Part shown: in pieces, positions 35,518-43,944 of the stretch
How the letters are laid out: each line of letters begins with the position of its first letter
How positions within the stretch are numbered: position 1 is the stretch's first letter
Assembly (NCBI GenBank): GCA_041906465.1
Contig: JAYRJE010000011.1
Location: forward strand, 62,001-126,000
DNA: 64,000 nt
DNA from: Didemnitutus sp041906465
Lineage (GTDB): Bacteria > Verrucomicrobiota > Verrucomicrobiia > Opitutales > Opitutaceae
Reading direction: 5' to 3'
The notes under the pieces: model-generated
Database searches by the model: none
Told to the model about the DNA's origin: nothing
What the model saw: only the letters and a program-made list of their open reading frames with translations
Made by a program: the position numbers and the translations under genes

Positions 35518-36351
35518 ATGGCGGAGTTGTCCATGCCTGACTTCCACACCTTCCTCCTCGACAACGGTTCGCTCGAACCGGCCGCGACGCTGCGCTTGCG
35601 CGGCCTTGCGGCGGCGCTCGCGGAACGCGTGGGCGCGCCGGTGGAGCCGGTGTCTCTGCTGCATGCTTCCGGCGTGCCGGCGGAGCAACTCGGCGGCACG
35701 CGTGCGGAAATTTTCGAACCCGCAGTGATGCGGCGCGCGGAGGCGGGGGCACGAGGGTTTCTGATCGTGCCGTTGTTCTTCGGGCCGAGCCGGGCGCTCA
35801 CGGAATATCTGCCCGAGCGGACGCGAGCTCTTCGAACGAAATTTGCGGATCTCGCCGTTCGCGTGGCGCCGGCTCTCTTCTCCGCGGACGACGTGCGGCT
35901 CGCGCGCATCTTGGCGGACAATGTGCGTGCGGTTGCCGCGGCTCCCGCGCGCGTGGCGTTGGTGGATCACGGCAGCCCGGTGCGTATCGTGACCGAGGTT
36001 CGTGAAGCATTGGCGCGACAACTGACCCGCGAACTCGGCACGGCGACGGAAGTGGCCGGCTGCTGCATGGAGCGCCGGCCGGAGCCGGCCTACGACTTCA
36101 ACGAACCGAGGTTGGAAAAGCTGCTCGGGCGCGAAGGGTGGCATTCGAGCGACGTCGTGGTCGCGATGCAGTTTCTCTTGCCCGGACGCCACGCGGGACC
36201 CGAAGGCGATGTGGCGGAAATCTGCCGGCGGGCGGAGGCGGCTCACCCCGGACTCCGCACGCGTCTCACACCGTTGGTGGCCGAGCATCCGTGCCTGATT
36301 GATATTCTCGCGGATCGCTGGGCGGCGGGGCGGACGACGGTTCCGCTTTAG
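35518..36351 (+). CDS. CbiX/SirB-like sirohydrochlorin chelatase
   Basis: 277-residue two-lobed chelatase of the CbiX family, inserting Fe2+ or Co2+ into sirohydrochlorin. The second lobe keeps the metal-site histidine in LVDHGSP; the first lobe reads LLDNGSL, with asparagine where DHGS or GHGS is usual. So only one lobe seems to carry a full metal site, as is common in fused forms. Close to cobA and the siroheme enzyme gene cysI, so siroheme iron chelation is the likely job rather than cobalamin synthesis. Start at 35518 or the ATG at 35533. It converges on cobA. Confidence 0.78.
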   Translation: MAELSMPDFHTFLLDNGSLEPAATLRLRGLAAALAERVGAPVEPVSLLHASGVPAEQLGGTRAEIFEPAVMRRAEAGARGFLIVPLFFGPSRALTEYLPERTRALRTKFADLAVRVAPALFSADDVRLARILADNVRAVAAAPARVALVDHGSPVRIVTEVREALARQLTRELGTATEVAGCCMERRPEPAYDFNEPRLEKLLGREGWHSSDVVVAMQFLLPGRHAGPEGDVAEICRRAEAAHPGLRTRLTPLVAEHPCLIDILADRWAAGRTTVPL

Positions 36352-36478
36352 CCGCGGGAGCGACGCCAAAGGAATTTGAGGAGAGCTCGGGTTCGAGCGG
36401 CTCATCGCCTAGCGGCAGGCTGTCGAGCCAGTCGCGCCAGACCTGCAGCCAAGGCTTGTGCGGCTTATCGGGACGCAT
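36266..36478 (-). CDS. possible small protein downstream of cobA
   Basis: 70-codon open frame beginning MRPDKPHKPWLQVWRDWLDS, with GC-rich third positions and a Trp-rich N-terminus followed by a Ser/Pro/Ala-rich tail. Its ATG lies inside the last codons of cobA (overlap 14 bases), as in translationally coupled genes, and its 3' half overlaps the end of the converging chelatase gene. I do not recognise it. It may be real or a by-product of high GC; no function is proposed. Confidence 0.35.
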   Translation of the reverse strand: MRPDKPHKPWLQVWRDWLDSLPLGDEPLEPELSSNSFGVAPAAKAEPSSAPPPSDPREYQSGTDARPPTV

Positions 36479-37262
36479 GAGCGGCTTCGCGCGAGCGGTC
36501 GGCGGCGAACAGCGCACGGTTTTGCACCGCGGCCTCACCGATGATGATGAGCGAGGGGGTATCCTCGGTTTCGGACGCGAGCGTGTCGGCGTCAGCGAGC
36601 GTGCCGGTGCGGATCGCCTGCGTCGGACGCGAAGCATGGCTGACAATCAGGAGGGGCGTGTCGCTGGCGATGCCGTGCGCCGTGAGGCGTTGGGCGATTT
36701 CGCCGAGACGGCGCGTGCCCATGTAGACGCACAGCGTGGCGCCAGGGTGGGCGAGGGCGGACCAATCCACCGAACGCGAGCGCTTGCCTTCACATTCGTG
36801 ACCGGTCGTGAAAATCGCCGTCGACGCGACGCCGCGCTGTGTGAGGCTGATGCCGGCCGCGGCCGCCGAGGCGCACGCCGCCGTGACGCCCGGAACGATT
36901 TCGAATTCGATTTGCGCGTCCCGGAGCGCGTCTAGTTCCTCGCCGAGCCGTCCGAAAATAGTGGGATCGCCGCCCTTGAGGCGGACGACGCGGCGGCCGG
37001 CGCGCGCGTGAGCGACCAGCAGCCAGTTGATTTCTTCCTGCAGCGCGCTGTGCGTGCCGGCGCGCTTGCCGACGTAGATAAATTCAGTCGTGGGGCGGCA
37101 GTTCTCGAGCAGTTCGCGGCCAGCGAGGTCGTCATGGAGCACCACGTCCGCCTGTTGCAGCGCCCGCAGGCCACGGACCGTGATCAGGTCGGCGGCGCCG
37201 GGACCAGCGCCCACAAAAGTGACAAAACCGGGCGTCGGTGGCTGAAACATGACTAGGGACAT
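36465..37262 (-). CDS. cobA: uroporphyrinogen-III C-methyltransferase
   Basis: 265-residue SUMT methylating uroporphyrinogen III twice to precorrin-2 with S-adenosylmethionine. VTFVGAGPGAADLITVRG, the central VRLKGGDPTIFGR and VPGVTAACASAAAAGISLT are the conserved SAM and substrate motifs. It is the monofunctional type without the CysG oxidase/chelatase part; the precorrin-2 dehydrogenase is not in this window. ATG at 37262 or 37250. Divergent from cysI with only 59 bases between starts, so siroheme supply and sulfite reductase are probably co-regulated. Confidence 0.95.
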   Translation of the reverse strand: MSLVMFQPPTPGFVTFVGAGPGAADLITVRGLRALQQADVVLHDDLAGRELLENCRPTTEFIYVGKRAGTHSALQEEINWLLVAHARAGRRVVRLKGGDPTIFGRLGEELDALRDAQIEFEIVPGVTAACASAAAAGISLTQRGVASTAIFTTGHECEGKRSRSVDWSALAHPGATLCVYMGTRRLGEIAQRLTAHGIASDTPLLIVSHASRPTQAIRTGTLADADTLASETEDTPSLIIIGEAAVQNRALFAADRSREAAHASR

Positions 37263-37290
37263 GACCTATGACTTGCTTATGTTTTGATCT
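37247..37290. promoter_or_regulatory. cobA-cysI divergent promoter with repeated ATGAC
   Basis: ACATGAC occurs at 37247 and 37259, and CTATGAC at 37266, spaced 12 and 7 bases. The repeats overlap the cobA start region and lie upstream of cysI. They could be a regulator site, for example for the Rrf2/CymR-like protein encoded downstream, but no consensus is known here. Confidence 0.3.
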
Positions 37291-37321
37291 TCGTCAACGT
37301 CGCGTCTTTCTCCTCCGTGTC

Positions 37322-39088
37322 ATGTCCGACGCTCCCGCCATTGCACTCGCGCCCGCCCTCTCGAAAAACGAGTTGCTGAAGCAGCGCGATCCTACCCTGG
37401 CCGGCGATATTGCCGCCACTCTCGCCAACCCGGAAGCCCTCCGCTTCTCCGAGGATGACGAGCAGTTTATCAAGTTCCACGGCTTCTATCAGCAGGACGA
37501 CCGCGACAAGCGGAAGACCGGCAAGGAATACATCATGATGATCCGCAACCGCCTCCCCGGCGGTGTGGCGACCGCGGAGCAATACCTCGTGTTCGACGAC
37601 CTCGCGACGCGCTACGGCAACAACACGCTGCGCATCACGTCGCGCCAGGCGTTCCAGTGGCACGGCGTCGTCAAGAAAGGTCTCGGCCCGCTGATCCGCG
37701 CGATCAACGAAGCCCACTCCACGACGCTCGCGGCGTGCGGCGACGTCGCCCGCAACGTCATGGCGCCGTCCACGCCCGCGACCTCCGCACTCGTCGACGA
37801 AGTGCTCGCGGATTCGTTTGTGGTATCGAAAGAACTGCTGCCGCGCGCCACGGCGTATCACGAAATTTGGGTCGATGGAAACGAAGTGAAGCTCGGCAAC
37901 GAAGCCGAGACGCCCGCGGAGGATCCGCTTTACGGCCGCACCTACCTGCCGCGCAAATTCAAGACCGCGTTCGCTATCCCGCCGCTGAACGACGTCGACA
38001 TCTTCACGAACTGCCTCGGCTTCGTCGCGATCGCCGACCCCGCGAATCCCGCGCGTGTGCTCGGCTACAATCTCCTCGCCGGCGGCGGCATGGGCATGTC
38101 GCACGGCAACAAGGAAACATATCCGCGCGTCGCCGACGTGCTCGGCTTCTTCCCGCGCGCGCGCCTCGTCGACGTCGCGAAGGCGGTGCTCATGGCCTAC
38201 CGCGACCACGGCGACCGCACGAACCGCAAGCACGCGCGCCTGAAATACGTGCTCGAGGAAAAGGGCGCCGCGTGGTTCCGCGAACAAGTGGAGCAGCGCG
38301 CCGGCTTCCGCCTCGAGGAGGCGCGCCCCATGCGCTTCACGAAGCAGGGCGATCTGTTCGGCTGGCATCGCCAGACCGATGGTCGTTGGTTCCTCGGCCT
38401 CTATGTCGAGACGGGCCGCGTGAAGGACACGCCCACGCGCCAGTTCAAGACGGCGCTGCGCCGCATCGTCGAAAAGCACCGCGTCGAGGTTCGCCTGACG
38501 CCGTCGCAAAATCTCCTCCTCGCGAATGTCCCCGAAGTCGCGCGCGACGACATCACTGCTCTCCTCGCCGAACACGGCGTGCCGGTGGAGAATCAGGCGG
38601 GCGCCGTGCGCCGCGCCTCGATGGCGTGCCCGTCGATGCCGACGTGCGGCCTCGGTCTCGCCGAGAGCGAGCGCGCGTTGCCCGGCATCCTCGACGACTT
38701 CGAGCGCGAACTCGCGGCACTCGGTCTGGCCGAGGAGGAGATCATCGTCCGCATGACCGGTTGCCCGAACGGCTGCGTGCGTCCCTACATGGCCGAGATC
38801 GGCTTCGTCGGCCGCGCGCCGAACAAATACAACATCTACTTCGGTGGCGACGAAGCCTCGCTGCGCCTCAATCGCGAATACCGCGCGAGTGTGAAGCGCG
38901 AGGACATCATGAAGGAAATCGGCCCAATCCTCCGCCGCTGGCGCGACGAACGTCTGCCTGGCGAGCGCTTCGGTGCGTTTGCTGACCGCGTCGTGTTTCC
39001 GGAACTCGCCGCGGCCGCTTCGGCCGCTGCTGCTGCACCCGCCGCCTCCGCCGCTCCGGTCCAATCGATTTCGCCTGCCACTTCATGA
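37322..39088 (+). CDS. cysI: sulfite reductase hemoprotein (nitrite/sulfite reductase family)
   Basis: 588-residue siroheme and [4Fe-4S] enzyme reducing sulfite to sulfide. The cluster cysteines are in ACPSMPTCGLGLAESE and TGCPNGCVRP, and the two-fold repeated ferrite-reductase-like domains are complete (LRITSRQAFQWHGV in the first, VRLTPSQNLLLANV in the second). A Ser/Ala-rich tail follows. No cysJ flavoprotein is adjacent, so the electron donor may be ferredoxin or an unlinked partner. The ATG at 37322 opens the conserved part. Its stop overlaps cysH as ATGA. First gene of the sulfate-assimilation operon. Confidence 0.93.
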   Translation: MSDAPAIALAPALSKNELLKQRDPTLAGDIAATLANPEALRFSEDDEQFIKFHGFYQQDDRDKRKTGKEYIMMIRNRLPGGVATAEQYLVFDDLATRYGNNTLRITSRQAFQWHGVVKKGLGPLIRAINEAHSTTLAACGDVARNVMAPSTPATSALVDEVLADSFVVSKELLPRATAYHEIWVDGNEVKLGNEAETPAEDPLYGRTYLPRKFKTAFAIPPLNDVDIFTNCLGFVAIADPANPARVLGYNLLAGGGMGMSHGNKETYPRVADVLGFFPRARLVDVAKAVLMAYRDHGDRTNRKHARLKYVLEEKGAAWFREQVEQRAGFRLEEARPMRFTKQGDLFGWHRQTDGRWFLGLYVETGRVKDTPTRQFKTALRRIVEKHRVEVRLTPSQNLLLANVPEVARDDITALLAEHGVPVENQAGAVRRASMACPSMPTCGLGLAESERALPGILDDFERELAALGLAEEEIIVRMTGCPNGCVRPYMAEIGFVGRAPNKYNIYFGGDEASLRLNREYRASVKREDIMKEIGPILRRWRDERLPGERFGAFADRVVFPELAAAASAAAAAPAASAAPVQSISPATS

Positions 39089-39777
39089 GCCAACGTCCTT
39101 CCGATTCTCAAATCGCGCAGTGGAACGCCGATCTTCGCACACGCACGCCGCTCGAGATCGCGCGCTGGGCGATCCAGCACGGCGCCGGCCGCGCGATCGT
39201 CTCCACGAATTTCCGCCCGTATGAGGCGGCGATCCTTCACCTCGCTACGCAAATCCAGCCCGACATTCGCGTGCTGTGGGTCGACCACGGCTACAACCGT
39301 CCCGCGACCTACCGCCACGCCGAGGAGCTGCGCGCGAAGCTGCGGCTGAACGTCCACGCGTTCCTGCCGCGCGTCACTGTCGCGCACCGTGAAGCGATTC
39401 ACGGTCCGGTGCCCGATCCCGCGGACGAGCCGGCGATGAAGGCGTTCAGCGCGCAGATGAAGCTCGAGCCGTTTCAACGCGGCATGCGCGAACTTGCGCC
39501 GACGGTCTGGCTCACCGCGCTGCGTCGCGATCAGACGGCGAACCGGGCGGCGCTCGACCTCGTGGCGTGGGACGAGAATTTCCAGACGCTGAAGGTCAGC
39601 CCGTTTTTCTACTGGGACGACACGCAGCTCGAAACCTATCTGCGCGAGCACGGTCTGCCGAACGAGTTCGACTACTACGATCCCGCGAAGGGCGATCAGA
39701 AGCGCGAGTGCGGCCTGCACGCGTCGTGGGGCAAGCGCGCGTTGGCGGAAGTCGGTGCGGGGGGTGCGGGCAAATGA
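39085..39777 (+). CDS. cysH: phosphoadenylyl-sulfate (or adenylyl-sulfate) reductase
   Basis: 230-residue thioredoxin-dependent reductase of the CysH family, releasing sulfite from PAPS or APS. The C-terminal active-site cysteine is in KRECGLH. The two Cys-Cys pairs that bind an iron-sulfur cluster in APS reductases are absent, which points to PAPS as substrate. However, no APS kinase (cysC) is present in the operon and cysN has no kinase fusion, so a separate cysC is needed or APS is used. Overlaps cysI and cysD by ATGA junctions. Confidence 0.9.
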   Translation: MSQRPSDSQIAQWNADLRTRTPLEIARWAIQHGAGRAIVSTNFRPYEAAILHLATQIQPDIRVLWVDHGYNRPATYRHAEELRAKLRLNVHAFLPRVTVAHREAIHGPVPDPADEPAMKAFSAQMKLEPFQRGMRELAPTVWLTALRRDQTANRAALDLVAWDENFQTLKVSPFFYWDDTQLETYLREHGLPNEFDYYDPAKGDQKRECGLHASWGKRALAEVGAGGAGK

Positions 39778-40676
39778 GTTCCTATCACCTCGATCACCTC
39801 GACTGGCTCGAGACGGAAGCGATCCACGTCATGCGCGAAGTCGCGGGCGAGTTCGACCGGCCGGCGATCTTGTTCTCCGGCGGCAAGGACTCGATCTGCC
39901 TGCTGCGGCTGGCGGAAAAAGCGTTCCGCCCCTCGGAACTCCCCATGCCGCTGCTCAACGTCGACACCGGCCACCACTTCCCCGAGTTGAACGATTTCCG
40001 CGACCGCCGCGCCAAGCAGCTCGAGGCGCGCCTCATCGTGCGGACCGTCGAAGAGGCGATCGCGAAAGGCATCGCCACGCCCGCCAAGGGCGAGATCTCG
40101 CGCAACCGCCTGCAGATTCCCACGCTGCTCGCGGCGGTGGAGGAGTTCCGCTTCGACTGCTTGATCGGCGGCGCGCGCCGCGATGAGGAGAAGGCCCGCG
40201 CGAAGGAGCGCTTTTTCAGTTACCGCGACCAGTTCGGCCAATGGGACCCGAAAAACCAGCGGCCCGAACTCTGGAATCTCTACAACGCGCGCCTCAGCCC
40301 GGGCGAAAACATGCGCGTGTTTCCGCTCAGCAACTGGACCGAACTCGACGTCTGGGAATACATCCGGCGCGAGCGCCTCGAGGTGCCGAGCATCTATTTC
40401 AGCCACCGTCGTAGTTGTGTGCGTCGTGGCGGCCAATGGTTGCCGGTCACGGATTTGGTGCCGCCTCAGCCCGGCGAACGGGTCGAGGAACTCCGCGTCC
40501 GCGTCCGCACCATTGGCGATATCATCTCCACCGGCATGATCGAATCACCCGCGGATCACGTGGACGACATCATCGCCGAAGTCGCGGCCGCGCGCGTCAC
40601 CGAACGCGGTTCACGCGCCGACGACCGCGCCTCCGAAGCCGCCATGGAGGACCGCAAGAAAGCGGGCTATTTCTAA
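39774..40676 (+). CDS. cysD: sulfate adenylyltransferase subunit 2
   Basis: 300-residue small subunit of ATP sulfurylase, forming APS from sulfate and ATP. The ATP-pyrophosphatase P-loop is SGGKDS (residues 35-40) and the conserved GGARRDEEKARAKER and LSNWTELDVWEYI are present. Starts at the ATGA overlapping cysH and is followed after 35 bases by its partner cysN. Length normal (about 300). Confidence 0.96.
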   Translation: MSSYHLDHLDWLETEAIHVMREVAGEFDRPAILFSGGKDSICLLRLAEKAFRPSELPMPLLNVDTGHHFPELNDFRDRRAKQLEARLIVRTVEEAIAKGIATPAKGEISRNRLQIPTLLAAVEEFRFDCLIGGARRDEEKARAKERFFSYRDQFGQWDPKNQRPELWNLYNARLSPGENMRVFPLSNWTELDVWEYIRRERLEVPSIYFSHRRSCVRRGGQWLPVTDLVPPQPGERVEELRVRVRTIGDIISTGMIESPADHVDDIIAEVAAARVTERGSRADDRASEAAMEDRKKAGYF

Positions 40677-40711
40677 ACCGCGCCCGCGCGCACACGCACG
40701 TTTCTCTCTCG

Positions 40712-42073
40712 ATGGTTTCCGAAGTTCTCGAATCTCCTGCTGCTGGACAAAGCCCAGCGGTTCCCACTCAGCCCGCGATCGATCTGCTCCGCTTCAACAC
40801 CTGCGGTTCGGTCGACGACGGCAAGTCGACGCTCATCGGCCGGCTCCTTTACGACTCGAAATCGCTGATGGACGACCAGGTTGAGGCGCTCGAGCGCTCC
40901 GCCGATCTCACCGGCGGCGGCCGCGTCAATCTCGCCAACCTCACCGACGGCCTCCGCGCCGAACGCGAGCAGGGCATCACGATCGACGTTGCGTATCGCT
41001 ACTTCGCGACGCCGCGCCGCCGCTTCATCGTCGCCGACACGCCGGGCCACGTCCAATACACGCGCAACATGGTCACGGGCGCCAGCACGGCGAACCTCTC
41101 GATCGTGCTCGTCGATGCGCGTGCCGGCGTGATCGAGCAGAGCCGCCGCCACGCGGCGATTGCGGGGCTGCTGCGCATTCCGCACCTCGTCGTCGCGGTG
41201 AACAAGATGGACTTGGTCGACTGGAGCGAAGCGCGCTTCAACGAGATCCGCGCCGAGTTCGAGAAATTCCTGCCGCGCCTCGGCATCCGCGATGTGAAGT
41301 TCATCCCGATGAGTGCGCTGAACGGCGACAACGTCGTCACACCGTCGCCGCACACGCCGTGGTATCCCGGCCCGACGTTGCTCTCGCACCTCGAGACGGT
41401 GCACATCGGCAGCGATCACAATCTCGAGCAGTTCCGCCTGCCCGTGCAATGGGTCAACCGCCCGAACCGTCCCGGCGACGCGTCGCTGCATGACTTCCGC
41501 GGCGTGAGCGGCCAGATCGCTGGCGGCATCATCCGCGTCGGCGATAAGGTGCTTGTGCTCCCCGCGGGCGTCACGACGCGCGTGAAGCGCATCCACACTT
41601 TCAGCGGCGACCTCCAGGAAGCGTTTGCGCCGCAATCCGTCACGCTCGTCCTCGAGCACGACGTCGACGTGTCGCGCGGCTCGATGGTTGTGCGCACCGA
41701 TGATTTGCCGGGCGGCAGCACCGAGCTGCGCGCGCAGCTGTGCTGGATGAATCCGCGCGCGCTCCAGCGCGGTCGCAAGCTGCTGCTGAAGCACACGACC
41801 GCCACGACGCCGGTGATCATCAGCGAGCTCACGCACCGGATCGACCTCGAGACCTTCGAACCGCGCGAGGCGCCGACGGAGTTTACGCTGAACGATCTCG
41901 GCGAAGTGCGCCTGCGCACGGCGAAGCCGATTTTCTTCGACGGCTATGCGAGCAACCGGCTGACGGGCTCGTTCATCCTGATCGATCCCGACACACACGC
42001 GACACTCGGCGCCGGCATGCTGCACGCGCCGTCGGAAACCGTGCGCGCGGAGTTCGCCGACTACACGATCTGA
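40712..42073 (+). CDS. cysN: sulfate adenylyltransferase subunit 1 (GTPase)
   Basis: 453-residue EF-Tu-like GTPase that drives APS synthesis with CysD. G1 is GSVDDGKST, G3 is DTPGH, G4 is NKMD. Two beta-barrel domains follow (RVGDKVLVLPAG and the C-terminal barrel). No C-terminal APS kinase fusion, so it is CysN and not NodQ-like. ATG at 40712. It ends 45 bases before the regulator gene. Confidence 0.96.
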   Translation: MVSEVLESPAAGQSPAVPTQPAIDLLRFNTCGSVDDGKSTLIGRLLYDSKSLMDDQVEALERSADLTGGGRVNLANLTDGLRAEREQGITIDVAYRYFATPRRRFIVADTPGHVQYTRNMVTGASTANLSIVLVDARAGVIEQSRRHAAIAGLLRIPHLVVAVNKMDLVDWSEARFNEIRAEFEKFLPRLGIRDVKFIPMSALNGDNVVTPSPHTPWYPGPTLLSHLETVHIGSDHNLEQFRLPVQWVNRPNRPGDASLHDFRGVSGQIAGGIIRVGDKVLVLPAGVTTRVKRIHTFSGDLQEAFAPQSVTLVLEHDVDVSRGSMVVRTDDLPGGSTELRAQLCWMNPRALQRGRKLLLKHTTATTPVIISELTHRIDLETFEPREAPTEFTLNDLGEVRLRTAKPIFFDGYASNRLTGSFILIDPDTHATLGAGMLHAPSETVRAEFADYTI

Positions 42074-42118
42074 GCAAAAGATTTGCCCGGGCGACTTGGC
42101 CGACGCTACGTTCACGGC

Positions 42119-42532
42119 GTGAAGATCCCGGTCAAACTCGACTACTCGTGTCGCATCTTGTGCGAACTCGCGCGTCACTACGAGAGTGGCGAGCCGGTGC
42201 GCATCGATGACCTCGCGCAGGTCGAGGCCGTGCCAGCGAACTTTCTCGCGCAGATTCTCGGTGAGCTGAAAAACGCGAAGCTCGTCGTGAGCCGGCGCGG
42301 CGTGCAGGGCGGCTTCCTGCTCGCGCGGGCGCCCGATCAGATCACGCTGTTTGACATCGTGCAGGCGATTGAAGGCGACCTCATGGAGCTGAGCGGCAAC
42401 TTCGAGGGGAAGTCCGGCCGCAAGATGAAGCAGATCTGGAATGACGTCCGCGCTGCCGCCGTGACTCGCGCGCGCGCCTACACGCTCGAAGCGCTCGCCG
42501 CGAAGACCGAAGCAGAGATGTATTACATCTGA
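42119..42532 (+). CDS. Rrf2-family regulator, CymR-like
   Basis: 137-residue Rrf2-type winged-helix repressor. The conserved core is YSCRILCELARH, DLAQVEAVPANFLAQILGEL and SRRGVQGGFLLAR. The three clustered cysteines that bind an iron-sulfur cluster in IscR and NsrR are absent (ELSGNFEGKSG in that place), so it resembles CymR, which controls cysteine metabolism through CysK. It lies between cysN and cysK, the same partner logic. The start is a GTG at 42119, giving the usual N-terminus; an ATG 12 codons earlier adds unlike sequence. Likely represses the sulfate operon; binding sites unknown. Confidence 0.85.
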   Translation: MKIPVKLDYSCRILCELARHYESGEPVRIDDLAQVEAVPANFLAQILGELKNAKLVVSRRGVQGGFLLARAPDQITLFDIVQAIEGDLMELSGNFEGKSGRKMKQIWNDVRAAAVTRARAYTLEALAAKTEAEMYYI

Positions 42533-42535
42533 AGT

Positions 42536-42608
42536 GGGGCCAGTCTTCGACTGGGCCGGGCGATGCGAGAGTCCACTGGGCCGGGCAGAGACCGGCCCTG
42601 CCGTCCGC
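42536..42608. repeat. GGGCCGGGC-type imperfect repeat between the Rrf2 gene and cysK
   Basis: GACTGGGCCGGGCGATGCG and CACTGGGCCGGGCAGAGAC are direct repeats followed by an inverted CCGGCCCTGCC. It takes up half of the 138-base gap before cysK. Confidence 0.5.
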
Positions 42609-42670
42609 ACCGGGCAGCGGCGCACGATTACGCGTTTGACGCGCTGAGTTGCAGTGATTTCTTAAAGGTC

Positions 42671-43621
42671 ATGTCCTCACTCGCCTTTAACGATATCGTC
42701 TCGACCGTCGGCAACACGCCGCTGATCAAGCTCAACCGCCTCGCGGCGGGTCTGCCCGGCAACGTCTATGTGAAGGCGGAGTTCTTCAACCCGCTGGCGA
42801 GCGTCAAGGACCGCATCGGCCGCGCGATGATCGAAGCCGGCGAGCGCGAAGGGAAGATCAAGCCCGGCACCATCATCGTCGAGCCGACGTCCGGCAACAC
42901 GGGCATCGCGCTGGCTTTCGTGGCGGCGCAGCGCGGCTACAAGCTGATCCTCACGATGCCGGAAACGATGTCAGTCGAGCGCCGCGTGCTGCTGCGGATG
43001 CTCGGCGCCGAAATCGTGCTCACGCCCGGTGCGGAAGGCATGAAGGGCGCGATCGCCAAGGCGAACGAGATCCTCGCGCAGCAGGGCGACAAGGGTTTCA
43101 TGCCGCAGCAATTCGAGAACCCCGCGAATCCCGAGGTGCATCGCAAGACGACGGCCGAGGAAATTTGGGCGGCGACGGGCGGCAAAATCGACGCGTTCGT
43201 CGCGGGTGTCGGCACCGGCGGCACGATCACGGGCGTTTCGGAAGTGATCAAATCGCGCACGAAGCTGCACACGGTCGCGGTCGAGCCGGTCACGAGCCCG
43301 GTCATTTCCGGCGGCCAGCCGGGCAAGCACAAGATTCAGGGTATCGGCGCCGGCTTTATCCCGAAGGTATTCAATCGCGCGGTGATCGATGAAGTCATCA
43401 CCGTTGCGGACGACGACGCCTTCAACACGTCGCGCGAAGCCGCGTTGAAGGAGGGCATCCTCGGAGGCATCTCGACCGGTGCGAACATCTGGGCTGCGCT
43501 CCAACTCGCAAAGCGCCCCGAGTTCGCCGGCAAGACGATCGTCACGGTCGCGCCGAGCTTCGGCGAACGTTACCTCTCGACCGCCTTGGCCGAGAAGGCG
43601 CGGCAGGAAGTGACGAGCTGA
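42671..43621 (+). CDS. cysK: cysteine synthase (O-acetylserine sulfhydrylase)
   Basis: 316-residue PLP enzyme making cysteine from O-acetylserine and sulfide. The PLP lysine is in NPLASVKDRIG, the substrate loop is TSGNTG, and the phosphate-binding loop GTGGTITG follows. It is the CysK A-type length. ATG at 42671, with AAAGG just before it. Followed by a strong terminator. As the final enzyme of the sulfate operon, next to a CymR-like regulator, it may also act as the sensor partner of that regulator. Confidence 0.96.
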   Translation: MSSLAFNDIVSTVGNTPLIKLNRLAAGLPGNVYVKAEFFNPLASVKDRIGRAMIEAGEREGKIKPGTIIVEPTSGNTGIALAFVAAQRGYKLILTMPETMSVERRVLLRMLGAEIVLTPGAEGMKGAIAKANEILAQQGDKGFMPQQFENPANPEVHRKTTAEEIWAATGGKIDAFVAGVGTGGTITGVSEVIKSRTKLHTVAVEPVTSPVISGGQPGKHKIQGIGAGFIPKVFNRAVIDEVITVADDDAFNTSREAALKEGILGGISTGANIWAALQLAKRPEFAGKTIVTVAPSFGERYLSTALAEKARQEVTS

Positions 43622-43651
43622 GCGCGCGACGCGATTTTCCTCTCCACGTAG

Positions 43652-43680
43652 GCGCCGGCATCGCCGCCGGCGCTTTTTTG
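43652..43680 (+). terminator. Rho-independent terminator of cysK
   Basis: GCGCCGGC and GCCGGCGC pair around ATCGCC, followed by six T. Confidence 0.85.
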
Positions 43681-43745
43681 TTTAGGGGCGAGAGGTTTCA
43701 TCCCAGTTGGCGTCCTTGCTATCTTTGCTCAGGAGGTGGGGAGGG

Positions 43746-43918
43746 GGCCGTTGCCCTCACCGGCCCTCGGGGTGATGGCGCCGCAATGGAGGGCGGTTGA
43801 GGGCAATCGCCCCTGCCGTCCCATAACGGCCCGCCGTGAGGATGACCCGCCCGGTAGGTTGCGCGCTCGTCGCGCGACTCGTCCGATGGGCACATAGCGG
43901 CGCAAGCGCGCCACCTGC
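43746..43918. repeat. Two REP-like hairpins between cysK and cysE
   Basis: One hairpin pairs GGCCGTTGCCCTCA with TGAGGGCAATCGCCCC (43746-43815). The second (43853-43918) is a GTAGGT-type double hairpin related to 16005-16052. In the 323-base gap only the cysK terminator and these repeats are seen. Confidence 0.6.
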
Positions 43919-43944
43919 ATTGCTTCGCTGCCAGCCGACGCCGC

